Shown here piece after piece: positions 8,806 through 17,317 of a stretch of DNA of 64,000 nt; position 1 is the first letter of the stretch, and the number at the start of each line of letters is the position of its first letter. This DNA comes from an uncultured Alphaproteobacteria bacterium (lineage in GTDB: Bacteria; Pseudomonadota; Alphaproteobacteria; CAAHEQ01; UBA3637). The notes under the pieces were generated by a model. It was not told the DNA's origin and searched no databases. It saw only the letters and a program-made list of their open reading frames with translations. The stretch covers positions 95,667-159,666 of the forward strand of contig CANQUX010000002.1 in NCBI GenBank assembly GCA_947627155.1, in the 5' to 3' direction. Both the position numbers and the translations under genes were made by a program.

Positions 8806-9275
8806 TATGCACCTCTTTTGTTTTTACGGTTACGTGAAGCAATATCCAACGTAATGGGATTTTGCGCCTGATGAGTATGTTCCGGCCCCACAAAAATGCG
8901 TAATTTGCGCATTTGTTGACGGCCGAGCGAATTGCGGGATAACATACGTTGAACGGCTTTTTCCAAAACGCGTTCCGGATGTTCTTCCAATTGTTTTGCA
9001 ACGGAAATGCCTTTAATTCCGCCGATATAGCCGGAGTGATGGAAATATTCTTTCTGTTCCATTTTCCGACCCGTTAATTGAACCTTTTCGGCATTCACAA
9101 CAACCACATAATCACCGCAATCTTGATTGGGTGAAAAGCACGGCTTGTTTTTGCCACGCAAAATTGTTGCGATTTGACTTGCCAAACGGCCTAAAACCAA
9201 GTCTGTCGCGTCAATGAGATACCATTTAATATCGCAAGCGGACGGACTCAATGTTTTTGTTGTTTTCATTGTCAT
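8805..9275 (-). CDS. rplM: 50S ribosomal protein L13
   Basis: L13 is an early assembly protein of the large subunit. [19 protein letters not shown] near the N-terminus, [11 protein letters not shown] and [16 protein letters not shown] are typical, and the length (156 aa) is normal. An AAAGGAT ribosome site and a consensus promoter precede it. It forms the usual bacterial pair with rpsI. The pair sits on the minus strand between two prepilin-like genes. Confidence 0.97.
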   Translation of the reverse strand: MTMKTTKTLSPSACDIKWYLIDATDLVLGRLASQIATILRGKNKPCFSPNQDCGDYVVVVNAEKVQLTGRKMEQKEYFHHSGYIGGIKGISVAKQLEEHPERVLEKAVQRMLSRNSLGRQQMRKLRIFVGPEHTHQAQNPITLDIASRNRKNKRGA

Positions 9276-9304
9276 AATTTTATCCTTTTGTTAAACAGGG
9301 GTTC

Positions 9305-9333
9305 TTTATACAATAACTTTTTTTATTTGTCAA
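9305..9333 (-). promoter_or_regulatory. Promoter of rplM-rpsI
   Basis: TTGACA (9328-9333) and TATAAA (9305-9310) read on the minus strand with a 17-bp spacer, leaving a leader of about 25 bases. Upstream at 9369-9382 is the small palindrome GGTATTATAATACC, of unknown meaning. Confidence 0.75.
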
Positions 9334-9481
9334 CACATTTTTATCTGTTTTTTAAAGATTTTTTTATATGGTATTATAATACCTCATTTTAAACACCTTT
9401 CCGTTCAAGGAAAAACGCTGTTGAAATCAATTGAATGCGTAAAACGATAAAGAGTGTGATTTTTTTGACGGTTGCACAAAT

Positions 9482-9648
9482 TAAACGTACGATTTTTGCA
9501 ACACTTTTTTTGCATTTTTTCAAAAAAAATTTATTTTAGCCGGAATTCATTGATTTTTCGAGTGTTTTTTAAGGGTGATTTTTTGCCTTTTGAAGGCAAT
9601 TTTAACCCCGGAATCCGCGTTGCATTAAAGGTACGTTTAATTTATGCT
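9482..9648 (+). promoter_or_regulatory. Conserved 158-bp promoter element, copy 3
   Basis: Box U is at 9482-9502 and box D at 9619-9639, again 158 bp overall. GTTGCAC upstream of box U completes the large palindrome seen in copy 1. The -35 is TTGCAT, with TATGCT 17 bp after it. GAATC precedes box D. The start codon is at 9676. Confidence 0.8.
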
Positions 9649-9675
9649 ATTCGTAGAGTGAAAGGGAGTCGGAAA

Positions 9676-11337
9676 ATGACAAAAAAATCAAAAAAACAAT
9701 TTGAAAATCAATCACAAACAGGATATATGCAAAACAATCAACCGCAAATTGTGAGCGGGGAAGCAGAAAAGAAAAATAGAATCAAAACACGCTCACAAAG
9801 CGGCCGGAGCATGATTGAAATGCTCGGCGTGTTGGCCATTATTGCTATTCTGTCAATCGGTGGAATTGTGGGCTATAAATTAGCTATGAATTATTATCAG
9901 GCAGATCAAATTGCCAATGAAATTAACTTAATGCGTAACGATTTAAAAATTAAATACGCTTTGGGAAATGAAGAATTGTTGCTCGGGGATCCTTATGATG
10001 ATACACCCGAAAATGAAAATTACAGCGGGCATTTATCAACACAATATGATCGTTATCCTGTTGATTATGATTGTATTCGCAAAGACAAAGCAGAATTTTA
10101 TAACTGCCGTGAAACAGATGCTTATTATATTAAGGTTGGAAACATTTCAAAGGGTGTTTGTAAACCGCTTACAACACTTGTCAGCGCCATGGACGGTTTA
10201 ATGTATATAGAAATCAATAAACAGCCCTATGAAGAAGATGATTTATGTACAAGTGATGAAGCCAATGAATTTTACATTCAATTCGATGCAGAGGATGTAA
10301 ACGGCAATTACAATTCGAATCGTCCCGAAGGCTGGTGTGCAAAAGATGAAGATTGCGAAGGATTATCAACCCCTGTTTGCGATAAAGATAACAATGAATG
10401 TGTGGAGTGTATGAAAAACGCTGATTGCGCCTCAAATATATGTCGGAAAGATCATACCTGCGGCGAATGCACAAAAGATTCGGATTGTACAAATACCGAA
10501 ACACCCAAATGCAACCAAAGTACAAACACTTGCGAATCGTGTCCGCCGGAAACGCCCATATGGTATAATAATAAGTGCGTGGAATGCGAAATCGATGAAG
10601 ATTGCTTTGAAAAAGATACGGAAAATCCGGTTTGTAATAACGAGACAAACACTTGCGGGCCGTGTCCGAATGAAGGAGAAGCATGGAATGAAGAACAACA
10701 AAAATGTGCGCCGGTTGTGTGCACAACAAATGCCGAATGCTTTGAACATTTAGATCAAAATTATTATTGTGATATAACCCCCATTGATGCTTGCACCGAA
10801 CACAAAACCGGTATCTGCAAAAAATTTGAATTAGATTTACATGGGACGATGAACGGTGTATCGATAGATGCATCGGCAAAAATACCTACAAATTATTATA
10901 ATTTTTGCCGAATTTGTGAAGCAAATGCCGGACAAGACGGTGCTGATTGCTCAAAGAATGACTATCTTTCTCCTTATATGTTAAATATGGATTTCTTTGA
11001 TTGTGCCGATGAGTTTGATCTTTCAAAAAGCGAGAGAGGGGCGTGGTTCTGTCATGAAAATGCAACAGGAAATCCAAAGGTATTTGATAGAAATAATGTT
11101 TCACACAGTGTTCAAAATTTAAGAGCTTTACTTGGCTGTCCCAGACTGCCGGATCCAAGTAAAAGTGTATGTAAGATGACTCCCATTTTAGCAATATATA
11201 ATTCAGAATATCCTTGTGACGCAGTCAGAATGGCACTGAATGATCTTGATGAAGCCACAGGAGAATTTGGTTTTTGTTCACCACCACTGGGTGGTGGCAG
11301 ACACCATATACATGGCGGTGTACTGTGCAAAAAATAA
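9676..11337 (+). CDS. Prepilin-like Cys-rich surface protein (paralogue 3)
   Basis: The 553-aa protein shares the leader insert of paralogue 1, with cleavage predicted after Gly43 before RSMIEMLGVLAII. The pilin-like head reaches about residue 215, and five or more CxxC...DC modules follow to about residue 350. The final 200 residues are unique in the window, with about ten Cys and a Gly/His-rich end (GGGRHHIHGG). No domain is recognised there. The ATG at 9676 has GGGAG before it and sits at the family position; an upstream in-frame start would translate the promoter element. It is probably surface-exposed through a pilin-type anchor. Confidence 0.83.
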   Translation: MTKKSKKQFENQSQTGYMQNNQPQIVSGEAEKKNRIKTRSQSGRSMIEMLGVLAIIAILSIGGIVGYKLAMNYYQADQIANEINLMRNDLKIKYALGNEELLLGDPYDDTPENENYSGHLSTQYDRYPVDYDCIRKDKAEFYNCRETDAYYIKVGNISKGVCKPLTTLVSAMDGLMYIEINKQPYEEDDLCTSDEANEFYIQFDAEDVNGNYNSNRPEGWCAKDEDCEGLSTPVCDKDNNECVECMKNADCASNICRKDHTCGECTKDSDCTNTETPKCNQSTNTCESCPPETPIWYNNKCVECEIDEDCFEKDTENPVCNNETNTCGPCPNEGEAWNEEQQKCAPVVCTTNAECFEHLDQNYYCDITPIDACTEHKTGICKKFELDLHGTMNGVSIDASAKIPTNYYNFCRICEANAGQDGADCSKNDYLSPYMLNMDFFDCADEFDLSKSERGAWFCHENATGNPKVFDRNNVSHSVQNLRALLGCPRLPDPSKSVCKMTPILAIYNSEYPCDAVRMALNDLDEATGEFGFCSPPLGGGRHHIHGGVLCKK

Positions 11338-11433
11338 GGGGAATATGTTTATTATGATACAACAGAACATAAAGCAAGCAATAATTACTTACCCTGCTCT
11401 GTTCTTTAAACACGCGTGCACGGCTTAAAAAAC

Positions 11434-11922
11434 TTATTTATAGCTTAAAACTTCATCATGAATATAATCAATTTGAATGCCGGCTTTTAACATCATTTCT
11501 TCCGCCTCGCCGCCCGAATGATATTTATATTCCGCCACAACCCGTTTAATCCCGCAGGCAATGAGCAACATAGCGCAAGTGCGACATGGCGCCAGCTTGC
11601 AATAAACAGTCGCCCCGTCAATGGAAACACCGCGCTTGGCCGCCTGACAAATGGCATTTTGTTCGGCATGAATGGTTCGCACGCAATGATCGGAAACGGT
11701 GCCGTCATCATTGATCATTTTTTTCATTAAATGCCCGACATCATCACAATGCGGTAATCCCGGCGGCGAGCCGACATATCCCGACACAACAATTTGGTTG
11801 TCTTTCACAATCACGCACGCCGTTCGTCCGCGCCCGCACGTTGCCCGCTTCGCCAACGCATGCATGACCTCCAAAAAATATTCATCCCATGTGGGGCGAA
11901 TGTATTTTTCTTCCGTTGCCAT
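11434..11922 (-). CDS. dCMP deaminase family protein
   Basis: It converts dCMP to dUMP for thymidylate synthesis. The zinc-site signature HAEQNAI is present (His85, Glu87), with PCRTC giving Cys113 and Cys116. CGRGRTACVIVKD near residue 30 is typical of the dCMP deaminase/ComEB group. The length of 162 aa fits. AAGGAGG precedes the start, and the M48 peptidase gene ends 15 bp upstream, so it is the last gene of the lemA-peptidase transcript. Riboflavin-type or tRNA deaminases are less likely given the N-terminal signature. Confidence 0.9.
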   Translation of the reverse strand: MATEEKYIRPTWDEYFLEVMHALAKRATCGRGRTACVIVKDNQIVVSGYVGSPPGLPHCDDVGHLMKKMINDDGTVSDHCVRTIHAEQNAICQAAKRGVSIDGATVYCKLAPCRTCAMLLIACGIKRVVAEYKYHSGGEAEEMMLKAGIQIDYIHDEVLSYK

Positions 11923-11937
11923 TTTTTTTCCTCCTTG

Positions 11938-12891
11938 TTATGATATTATTTCCATGCCCGCCATGGTTCGCAGGCGTTTAATACGCTCTTCAACCGGCGG
12001 ATGCGTGCTTGAAAGCGCTGCTTTCGCTTCTAACGGCGAATAAATGCAAAGCGCTGCCATACTCGGCTTGGCATCAAGCACTTCCACCCGCGGATCGCCG
12101 GATATTTTCATCAGCGCATCTGCCAACGCTTCGGGATGATGCGTGATGAGCGCCCCCGTTGCATCAGCCGCATATTCCCGCGTTCGAGACACCGCCAATC
12201 GAATGAGCGGCGCCAAAAAATAATGAAAAATCATTAAAGTAATGAAAATGGCCAAAATTAAAGCCCCGCCTTTGTCATCATCACGGCGCGATGAGGTTCG
12301 CGGCAGGGAAAAGCGCAAATTTTCCGCCAATAACGCAAAAATACCCAACCCCGCAACAATAATCATATCCAGCCGAATATCGCGATTGCCGATGTGCGCC
12401 AATTCATGCGCAATCACGCCCTGCAACTCCGCCGGCTTTAATTTATGAATAATACCGCGCGTTAAGGCAATGGAGGCACTTTTCGGCGAATAGCCCGTTG
12501 CAAAAGCATTTAACGAATCATCATCAATCACATAAACTTTGGGCATGGGTAACCCGGCCATCAGTGCCGTATTTTCCACCAGTTTGTAAATTTCTTTATT
12601 CTCGCGACCTTTGGGGGATAACGGTTGCGCATCGGCAAAACCCAACACCATTTTATCACCTTGAAAAATGCTGATGAGAATCCAAAAAAAACCGATGCCG
12701 AAAATCCACGGTAACCCGTTTAAAACCGCCTGATTAACAAGGGTCAGCGTTTCATCATCCAATCCGCCGAAAACAAATAAACAAACCACATAAAACAAAG
12801 CCACTAACGAACAGGGAAACAACAACAGCAATAAAAATGTTTTTACGTTATTTGTCCGAATATGCTCAAACGCCGTAATCGGTGTTGCCAT
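11938..12891 (-). CDS. htpX: M48 family membrane metallopeptidase (HtpX-like)
   Basis: HELAH at residues 162-166 is the zinc-binding catalytic motif. Two hydrophobic segments near the N-terminus (about 18-42 and 60-76), and further ones around 180-200 and 212-235, place it in the inner membrane with a cytosolic catalytic domain. Such enzymes degrade misfolded membrane proteins. SRTREYAADATGA carries the third-ligand Glu region, and the end STHPPVEERIKRL is characteristic. Pairing with LemA directly upstream is a recurrent bacterial arrangement. The exact subfamily (HtpX versus other M48B) is less certain. Confidence 0.9.
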   Translation of the reverse strand: MATPITAFEHIRTNNVKTFLLLLLFPCSLVALFYVVCLFVFGGLDDETLTLVNQAVLNGLPWIFGIGFFWILISIFQGDKMVLGFADAQPLSPKGRENKEIYKLVENTALMAGLPMPKVYVIDDDSLNAFATGYSPKSASIALTRGIIHKLKPAELQGVIAHELAHIGNRDIRLDMIIVAGLGIFALLAENLRFSLPRTSSRRDDDKGGALILAIFITLMIFHYFLAPLIRLAVSRTREYAADATGALITHHPEALADALMKISGDPRVEVLDAKPSMAALCIYSPLEAKAALSSTHPPVEERIKRLRTMAGMEIIS

Positions 12892-12906
12892 AAAATCAGC
12901 CCTTCC

Positions 12907-13473
12907 CTAAAAATGCACTTCGGGTGCTTTTTTCACCGCTTCTTTTTCCGATGATTCCAGCTCAAAAAAGTGTTCCTGCGCTATGCCGAACCGCGAAGCA
13001 ATTAAATTGCTCGGGAAAATGCGAATTTTGCGATTTAAACTCATGACCGCCGTATTATAATATTGTCGCGCGGCTTGAATTTTATCTTCGGTATCGGCTA
13101 ATTTGTTTTGCAAATCCAAAAAGTTTTGATTGGCTTTCAAATCGGGATAATTTTCCGCCAACGCAAAAACCGATTTCAAGGCGCCCGTTAACATATTTTC
13201 ATGCTGCTCTTTTTGCGTGGTCGAACCGTTTAAACTCATGGCCATATTACGGGCATTCACCAAATTTTCAAGCGTTTTCGATTCATGCTTGGCATAACCT
13301 TTCACGGTTTCAACCAAATTCGGCACCAAATCATAGCGCCGCTTTAACTGCGTTTCAACCGTACTCCATGCCTCTTTGGTTTGCACCTGCCCCGTCACCA
13401 AAGAATTATAAAGTGAAATGGCATATAATCCCAAAACAACCAGAACCCCCGCCAAAACCAATAACGCACTCAT
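12907..13473 (-). CDS. lemA: LemA family protein
   Basis: A short cytosolic N-terminus and one membrane helix (about residues 2-22) are followed by SLVTGQVQTKEAWSTVETQL and RRYDLVPNLVETVKGYAKHE, the LemA signature. The rest is predicted long helices. The 188-aa length is typical. The function of LemA is poorly known; it is usually encoded beside an M48 peptidase or a TPM-domain protein, as here. It is the first gene of a three-gene minus-strand unit, with an AAAGGAGG ribosome site. Confidence 0.93.
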   Translation of the reverse strand: MSALLVLAGVLVVLGLYAISLYNSLVTGQVQTKEAWSTVETQLKRRYDLVPNLVETVKGYAKHESKTLENLVNARNMAMSLNGSTTQKEQHENMLTGALKSVFALAENYPDLKANQNFLDLQNKLADTEDKIQAARQYYNTAVMSLNRKIRIFPSNLIASRFGIAQEHFFELESSEKEAVKKAPEVHF

Positions 13474-13511
13474 AAAACCTCCTTTAAAAACATAATAAGT
13501 CCGTACTTATC

Positions 13512-13539
13512 AGTTTAGCAGAAATTTAATCGATTGCAA
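13512..13539 (-). promoter_or_regulatory. Promoter of the lemA unit
   Basis: On the minus strand TTGCAA (13534-13539) and TAAACT (13512-13517) are separated by 16 bp, about 40 bp before the lemA start. It is divergent from the ppa promoter. Confidence 0.5.
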
Positions 13540-13569
13540 GTGAAAAAGGAAAAAAAACTTATTTTTGCC

Positions 13570-13597
13570 TTGACAATCCTTATTTCCGTGTTAAAGT
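13570..13597 (+). promoter_or_regulatory. Promoter of ppa
   Basis: TTGACA (13570-13575) and TAAAGT (13592-13597), 16-bp spacer, lie 38 bp before the ppa ATG. Confidence 0.6.
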
Positions 13598-13635
13598 AAA
13601 AAAATTATTTTGATTGAAGAAAGGATTTTTTTAAG

Positions 13636-14190
13636 ATGCACCCTTGGCATGAAGTTAAACATTTTGCGCTGTTTCCCAAAGTCTTGCCCGCCATTATCGA
13701 AGTGCCCAAAGGCTCCCAGATTAAGTATGAACTGGATAAAGAAAGCGGCTTATTGAAAGTGGATCGTATTTTATACAGTGCCGTTCATTATCCGGCCAAT
13801 TACGGCTTTATTCCGCAAACATACGGCGATGATAACGATCCGTTGGATATTTTGGTATTAAGTCAGTTTGCCACCCAGCCGCTTTGCATTATGCGCGCCC
13901 GCCCCATCGGCGTGATGAAAATGATTGACAGCGGCGAATCCGATGATAAAATCATTGCCATTCATGTCGATGATCCCATGTATAACAATTATCATCACAT
14001 TAACGAATTGCCGCCGCATGCGCTTAAAACATTGCAACGATTTTTTGAAGATTATAAAGTGTTGGAACAAAAAGAAGTGCGTATCGAAAGCTTTTTGGGT
14101 CCCGAAGAAGCGCAAGAGTTAATTCGGATTGCCAAAAATATGTATGAGATTAAAAAACCGGATTTACCGGGAGTATCAAAATGTCGTTAA
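13636..14190 (+). CDS. ppa: Inorganic pyrophosphatase
   Basis: It hydrolyses pyrophosphate to phosphate in the cytosol and so drives biosynthetic reactions forward. The family signature DNDPLD (Asp66, Asp68, Asp71) is intact, preceded by YPANYGFIPQTYG. The 184-aa length is that of soluble type I enzymes. AAGAAAGGA precedes the ATG. The next gene starts 10 bp inside its 3' end, so ppa heads a tight operon with the HAD, HIT and kdsB genes. Confidence 0.97.
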   Translation: MHPWHEVKHFALFPKVLPAIIEVPKGSQIKYELDKESGLLKVDRILYSAVHYPANYGFIPQTYGDDNDPLDILVLSQFATQPLCIMRARPIGVMKMIDSGESDDKIIAIHVDDPMYNNYHHINELPPHALKTLQRFFEDYKVLEQKEVRIESFLGPEEAQELIRIAKNMYEIKKPDLPGVSKCR

Positions 14191-15038
14191 GCTTTAAAAA
14201 ACTAAACGCTTTTTCCGATTTAGATAATCCAATCACCACTCTTTTTTCGGATATGTACGGCGTTTTGTGGGACGGCACCGATTTTTACGAAAATACCCTC
14301 AAAACACTGGAAAAATTAAAGCAAAAAGGCTTGAAAATCTGCATTATTTCAAATATGACGACCGTTCAATCCGTTTTTTGCGCTTCAAAAGCGCAAAAAG
14401 GCTTAATTAAAGGTATTCATTTCGATGAAGTGGTTACTTCGGGCGATCTTTGTAAAGCGGCCATTGACAATCATTTGTTTGAATCGCTTTCGCACAAAAG
14501 CAGCTGTCGTTATTTTGTGCTGGGCGAAGAAAATCCCGCACTGTTTGAATCGGTTGCCGCTTATGAAACAAAAGAAGCAAAAAAAGCCGATGTGATTTAT
14601 TTCAGCGGATTGGACTCTCACTCTTTTGAAAGTTATTTGCCCGATTTAAACACGGCCTTACAAAAAAATCTGCCGGCCGTTTGCGCCAATCCCGATACGT
14701 TTTTTATGCAAAATAACCAAAAACTTCCCGCGCAAGGATTGTTTGCCGATTATTATCAAAAGCACGGCGGGAAAGTCACCTTTTTCGGCAAGCCTTATCC
14801 GCTTATTTTTGAAACGGCACTGTTGAAAATGAAAGCCGATAAAGATAAAACCCTTATGGCGGGCGATATGCTTACAACCGATATTCAAGGGGCGGTGAAT
14901 GCGGGTTTAAAATCTGTGCTGATTACCGGAACGGGCGTGACGGCCGAGGCTTTAAAAAACGGAGAAACGCTTGACAATATTTTAAATCGTGCTAAAATTT
15001 ATCCGAGTTTTATTAAAGATACTTTTGCCGACGATTAA
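14181..15038 (+). CDS. HAD-superfamily class IIA hydrolase (TIGR01459-like)
   Basis: FSDMYGVLWDG at residues 22-31 carries the nucleophile Asp24 of HAD phosphatases. IISNMTT supplies motif II, and GDMLTTDIQGA near residue 233 supplies the metal-binding acids. The layout and 285-aa length match the alphaproteobacterial HAD-IIA group of unknown substrate related to NagD and phosphoglycolate phosphatases. It overlaps ppa by 10 bp, indicating coupled translation. The substrate cannot be assigned. Confidence 0.88.
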   Translation: MSLSFKKLNAFSDLDNPITTLFSDMYGVLWDGTDFYENTLKTLEKLKQKGLKICIISNMTTVQSVFCASKAQKGLIKGIHFDEVVTSGDLCKAAIDNHLFESLSHKSSCRYFVLGEENPALFESVAAYETKEAKKADVIYFSGLDSHSFESYLPDLNTALQKNLPAVCANPDTFFMQNNQKLPAQGLFADYYQKHGGKVTFFGKPYPLIFETALLKMKADKDKTLMAGDMLTTDIQGAVNAGLKSVLITGTGVTAEALKNGETLDNILNRAKIYPSFIKDTFADD

Positions 15039-15056
15039 CCGGCTGAAAGGACTGTT

Positions 15057-15488
15057 ATGTTTGAACTGCACCCCTCTTTACAACAAAAAGATTTTGTGTG
15101 TGAATTGCCTTTTTCAACGGTTTTGTTTGAAGATAACGTGTTATGTCCGTGGATTTTTTTGGTGCCGCGCAAAGAAAATGTTCGGAATATGCTTGATTTA
15201 ACAACCGATGAACGCCTAACGTTAATGAAAGAAATCGAAACGGCCGAAAAAGCCATGAATACCCTTTTTCATCCGACACAAACAAACATTGCCATGATCG
15301 GAAATTTAACGCCGCAGCTGCATGTGCATGTGATTTGTCGCTACGATACCGATCCTTATTGGCCGGGTACCGTGTGGAATCAGCCGGGAAAAAAATATCC
15401 GCCGCAAGTGAAACAGGAAATTATCAACCGTATTCGAAAGGAGATTGAAAAATGTCAAGAACAGCCGTCCTTATCCCGACCCGCTTAA
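15057..15488 (+). CDS. HIT family protein
   Basis: QLHVHVIC at residues 87-94 is the histidine-triad motif in the variant with Gln in place of the first His. NVLCPWIFLVPR near residue 30 fits the nucleotide-binding face. HIT proteins hydrolyse or transfer nucleoside monophosphates; the physiological substrate is unknown. The 143-aa length is normal. Its 3' end overlaps kdsB by 37 bp. Confidence 0.9.
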   Translation: MFELHPSLQQKDFVCELPFSTVLFEDNVLCPWIFLVPRKENVRNMLDLTTDERLTLMKEIETAEKAMNTLFHPTQTNIAMIGNLTPQLHVHVICRYDTDPYWPGTVWNQPGKKYPPQVKQEIINRIRKEIEKCQEQPSLSRPA

Positions 15489-16228
15489 AATCAACCCGAT
15501 TACCGAATAAGCCGCTGGCAATCATTAACGGAAAGCCTTTAATTCAGCATGTATATGAACATGCCGTTGCCGTTCACCCGAAAGAAGATGTGTATATTGC
15601 CGCGGGCGATAAAGAAATTATTGAAGCGGCGGAAAAATTCGGTGCCAAATGCATTTTAACCGATCCGTCTTTGCCCTCGGGAACCGATCGAATTGCCGCC
15701 GCGTTAAAAGAAATTGATCCGCACGGCACAAAATATGACATTGCCATCAGTTTTCAAGGCGACGGAATCAATGTTGATCCGAAACTCAATCTCATCTTAA
15801 CCGATATTTTGGAAAAAACAAAGGCCGATATTGTTACGGTCGGTATGAAAATCACAACAGACGAAGAAATGAACGATCCCACGCATGTAAAAATTGCCAT
15901 GGGATTAAAAGACAATGAAAACTTCGGCCGCGCGCTTTATTTTTCGCGTTCTCTCGTGCCGTTTAACCGAGATAACGTTGAAAAATATCACTTTGCCTAT
16001 TGGCATATCGGCATTTATGTTTATCGGGCAACAGCGTTACGCAAAATTGTTTCCCTGCCGGTCGGCGTGTTGGAAAATATTGAAAAGCTGGAACAATTAC
16101 GGGCGCTGGAAAACGGCATGAGTATTTATGCGCTCATTGTTCCCTCCGTCAAGCTGATTGAAGAGGCACCGGCCGATATTAACACACCGCAAGAATTGGC
16201 AGACGCACAAAAATATTTCACGTTATAA
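15452..16228 (+). CDS. kdsB: 3-deoxy-manno-octulosonate cytidylyltransferase
   Basis: It activates Kdo as CMP-Kdo for lipid A inner-core synthesis. The N-terminus AVLIPTRLKSTRLPNKPL is the CTP-binding signature, followed by PSLPSGTDRIAAAL and FQGDGINV, where the usual QGDEP reads QGDGI. YRATALRKI and ENIEKLEQLRALENG are conserved. The 258-aa length is normal. The start lies inside the HIT gene with GAAAGGAGA before it. Presence of this gene argues for lipopolysaccharide. Confidence 0.93.
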   Translation: MSRTAVLIPTRLKSTRLPNKPLAIINGKPLIQHVYEHAVAVHPKEDVYIAAGDKEIIEAAEKFGAKCILTDPSLPSGTDRIAAALKEIDPHGTKYDIAISFQGDGINVDPKLNLILTDILEKTKADIVTVGMKITTDEEMNDPTHVKIAMGLKDNENFGRALYFSRSLVPFNRDNVEKYHFAYWHIGIYVYRATALRKIVSLPVGVLENIEKLEQLRALENGMSIYALIVPSVKLIEEAPADINTPQELADAQKYFTL

Positions 16229-16301
16229 GAGCTTCAATTAAATCTATGTTTGAGATTTCAAAAAAATATGGATGAAGAAAAATATTAAAAAAGGAATAAT
16301 T

Positions 16302-17219
16302 ATGAAACATCTCATTTCTTGTGATCAATTTAAAAAAGATGATTTATTATCTTTATTTGAGCTGACAGATAAGATTAAAAAAAATCCTCTTGCCTATTCG
16401 GAGGCTTTAAAAAACAAAGTTATCGCTACATTATTTTATGAACCGAGTACCAGAACAAGGCTTTCTTTTTCCGCTGCAATTGTTCGTTTAGGAGCCTCTT
16501 TGATTAGTACGGAGAATGCGAATGAAAATTCTTCTGCGAATAAAGGAGAAACACTTGAAGATACAATTCGTATTGTCCAAGGATATGCAGATGCGATTGT
16601 CTTACGACATCCGGATGATGACGCCGCAATGCGTGCCGCTCAAGTTGCGACTGTTCCTATTTTGAATGCCGGCAGCGGTGGAAAAGAACATCCTTCGCAA
16701 GGATTGTTAGATGTTTATACAATGAATGAATACAAAAAACGCATGAATAATTTAAAAATTGCCGTTATCGGAGATTTGAAATATGGCCGTACAATTCATT
16801 CTATGCTAAAACTTTTAACACTGTTTGACGGGATTGAAGTTCATGCATTATCTGTAAAAGAATTAGAGCTGCCTGATGAATTTAATCAAATATTTAAAGA
16901 CAGAAATGTAAAATATATGAAACATACCTCTATGGATACTTTACCGAAAAATTCAGATATTATTTATCAAACCCGCATTCAGAAAGAACGGTTGAAAAAT
17001 GAAGGGATTAATGCAGCGACAGCATCATTTATTATTAACAAAAAACTTTTAGATACTTTTTCTGCGGATACATATTTGATGCATCCGCTTCCCAGAATAG
17101 AAGAAGTAACGACCGATCTTGATAACGATCCGAGAGCTGTTTTTTTCCCGCAAGCCCATAACGGTATGTATATCCGAATGGCTTTATTGCATCAATGTTT
17201 TTATGGAAAAGAAAAATAA
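16302..17219 (+). CDS. pyrB: Aspartate carbamoyltransferase catalytic chain
   Basis: It joins carbamoyl phosphate and aspartate in pyrimidine synthesis. EPSTRTRLSF (from residue 47) is the carbamoyl-phosphate loop, HPSQGLLDVYT binds substrate and HPLPR is near residue 260. I chose the ATG at 16302 because AAAAAAGGAAT precedes it and the protein then begins MKHLIS; the frame extends 10 codons further up. No pyrI is adjacent. The gene uses AGA/AGG arginine codons and A/T-ending codons far more than neighbouring kdsB and ffh, a hint of separate origin. Confidence 0.95.
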   Translation: MKHLISCDQFKKDDLLSLFELTDKIKKNPLAYSEALKNKVIATLFYEPSTRTRLSFSAAIVRLGASLISTENANENSSANKGETLEDTIRIVQGYADAIVLRHPDDDAAMRAAQVATVPILNAGSGGKEHPSQGLLDVYTMNEYKKRMNNLKIAVIGDLKYGRTIHSMLKLLTLFDGIEVHALSVKELELPDEFNQIFKDRNVKYMKHTSMDTLPKNSDIIYQTRIQKERLKNEGINAATASFIINKKLLDTFSADTYLMHPLPRIEEVTTDLDNDPRAVFFPQAHNGMYIRMALLHQCFYGKEK

Positions 17220-17317
17220 ATGAATTATATATATGCATCTGTAATTCGAAATATGTCTGTGTTTAAAGAGCAGGTTGTACTAAATCGAAACGTTATAAAT
17301 CATCTGGAGGAGAATCA

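Noticed and set aside
9472..9675. N-terminal extensions of the prepilin-like genes (also 4781-4816, 60083-60208, 63176-63301)
   Set aside because: They translate the promoter element. The ATG after GGGAG is at the same position in all paralogues.
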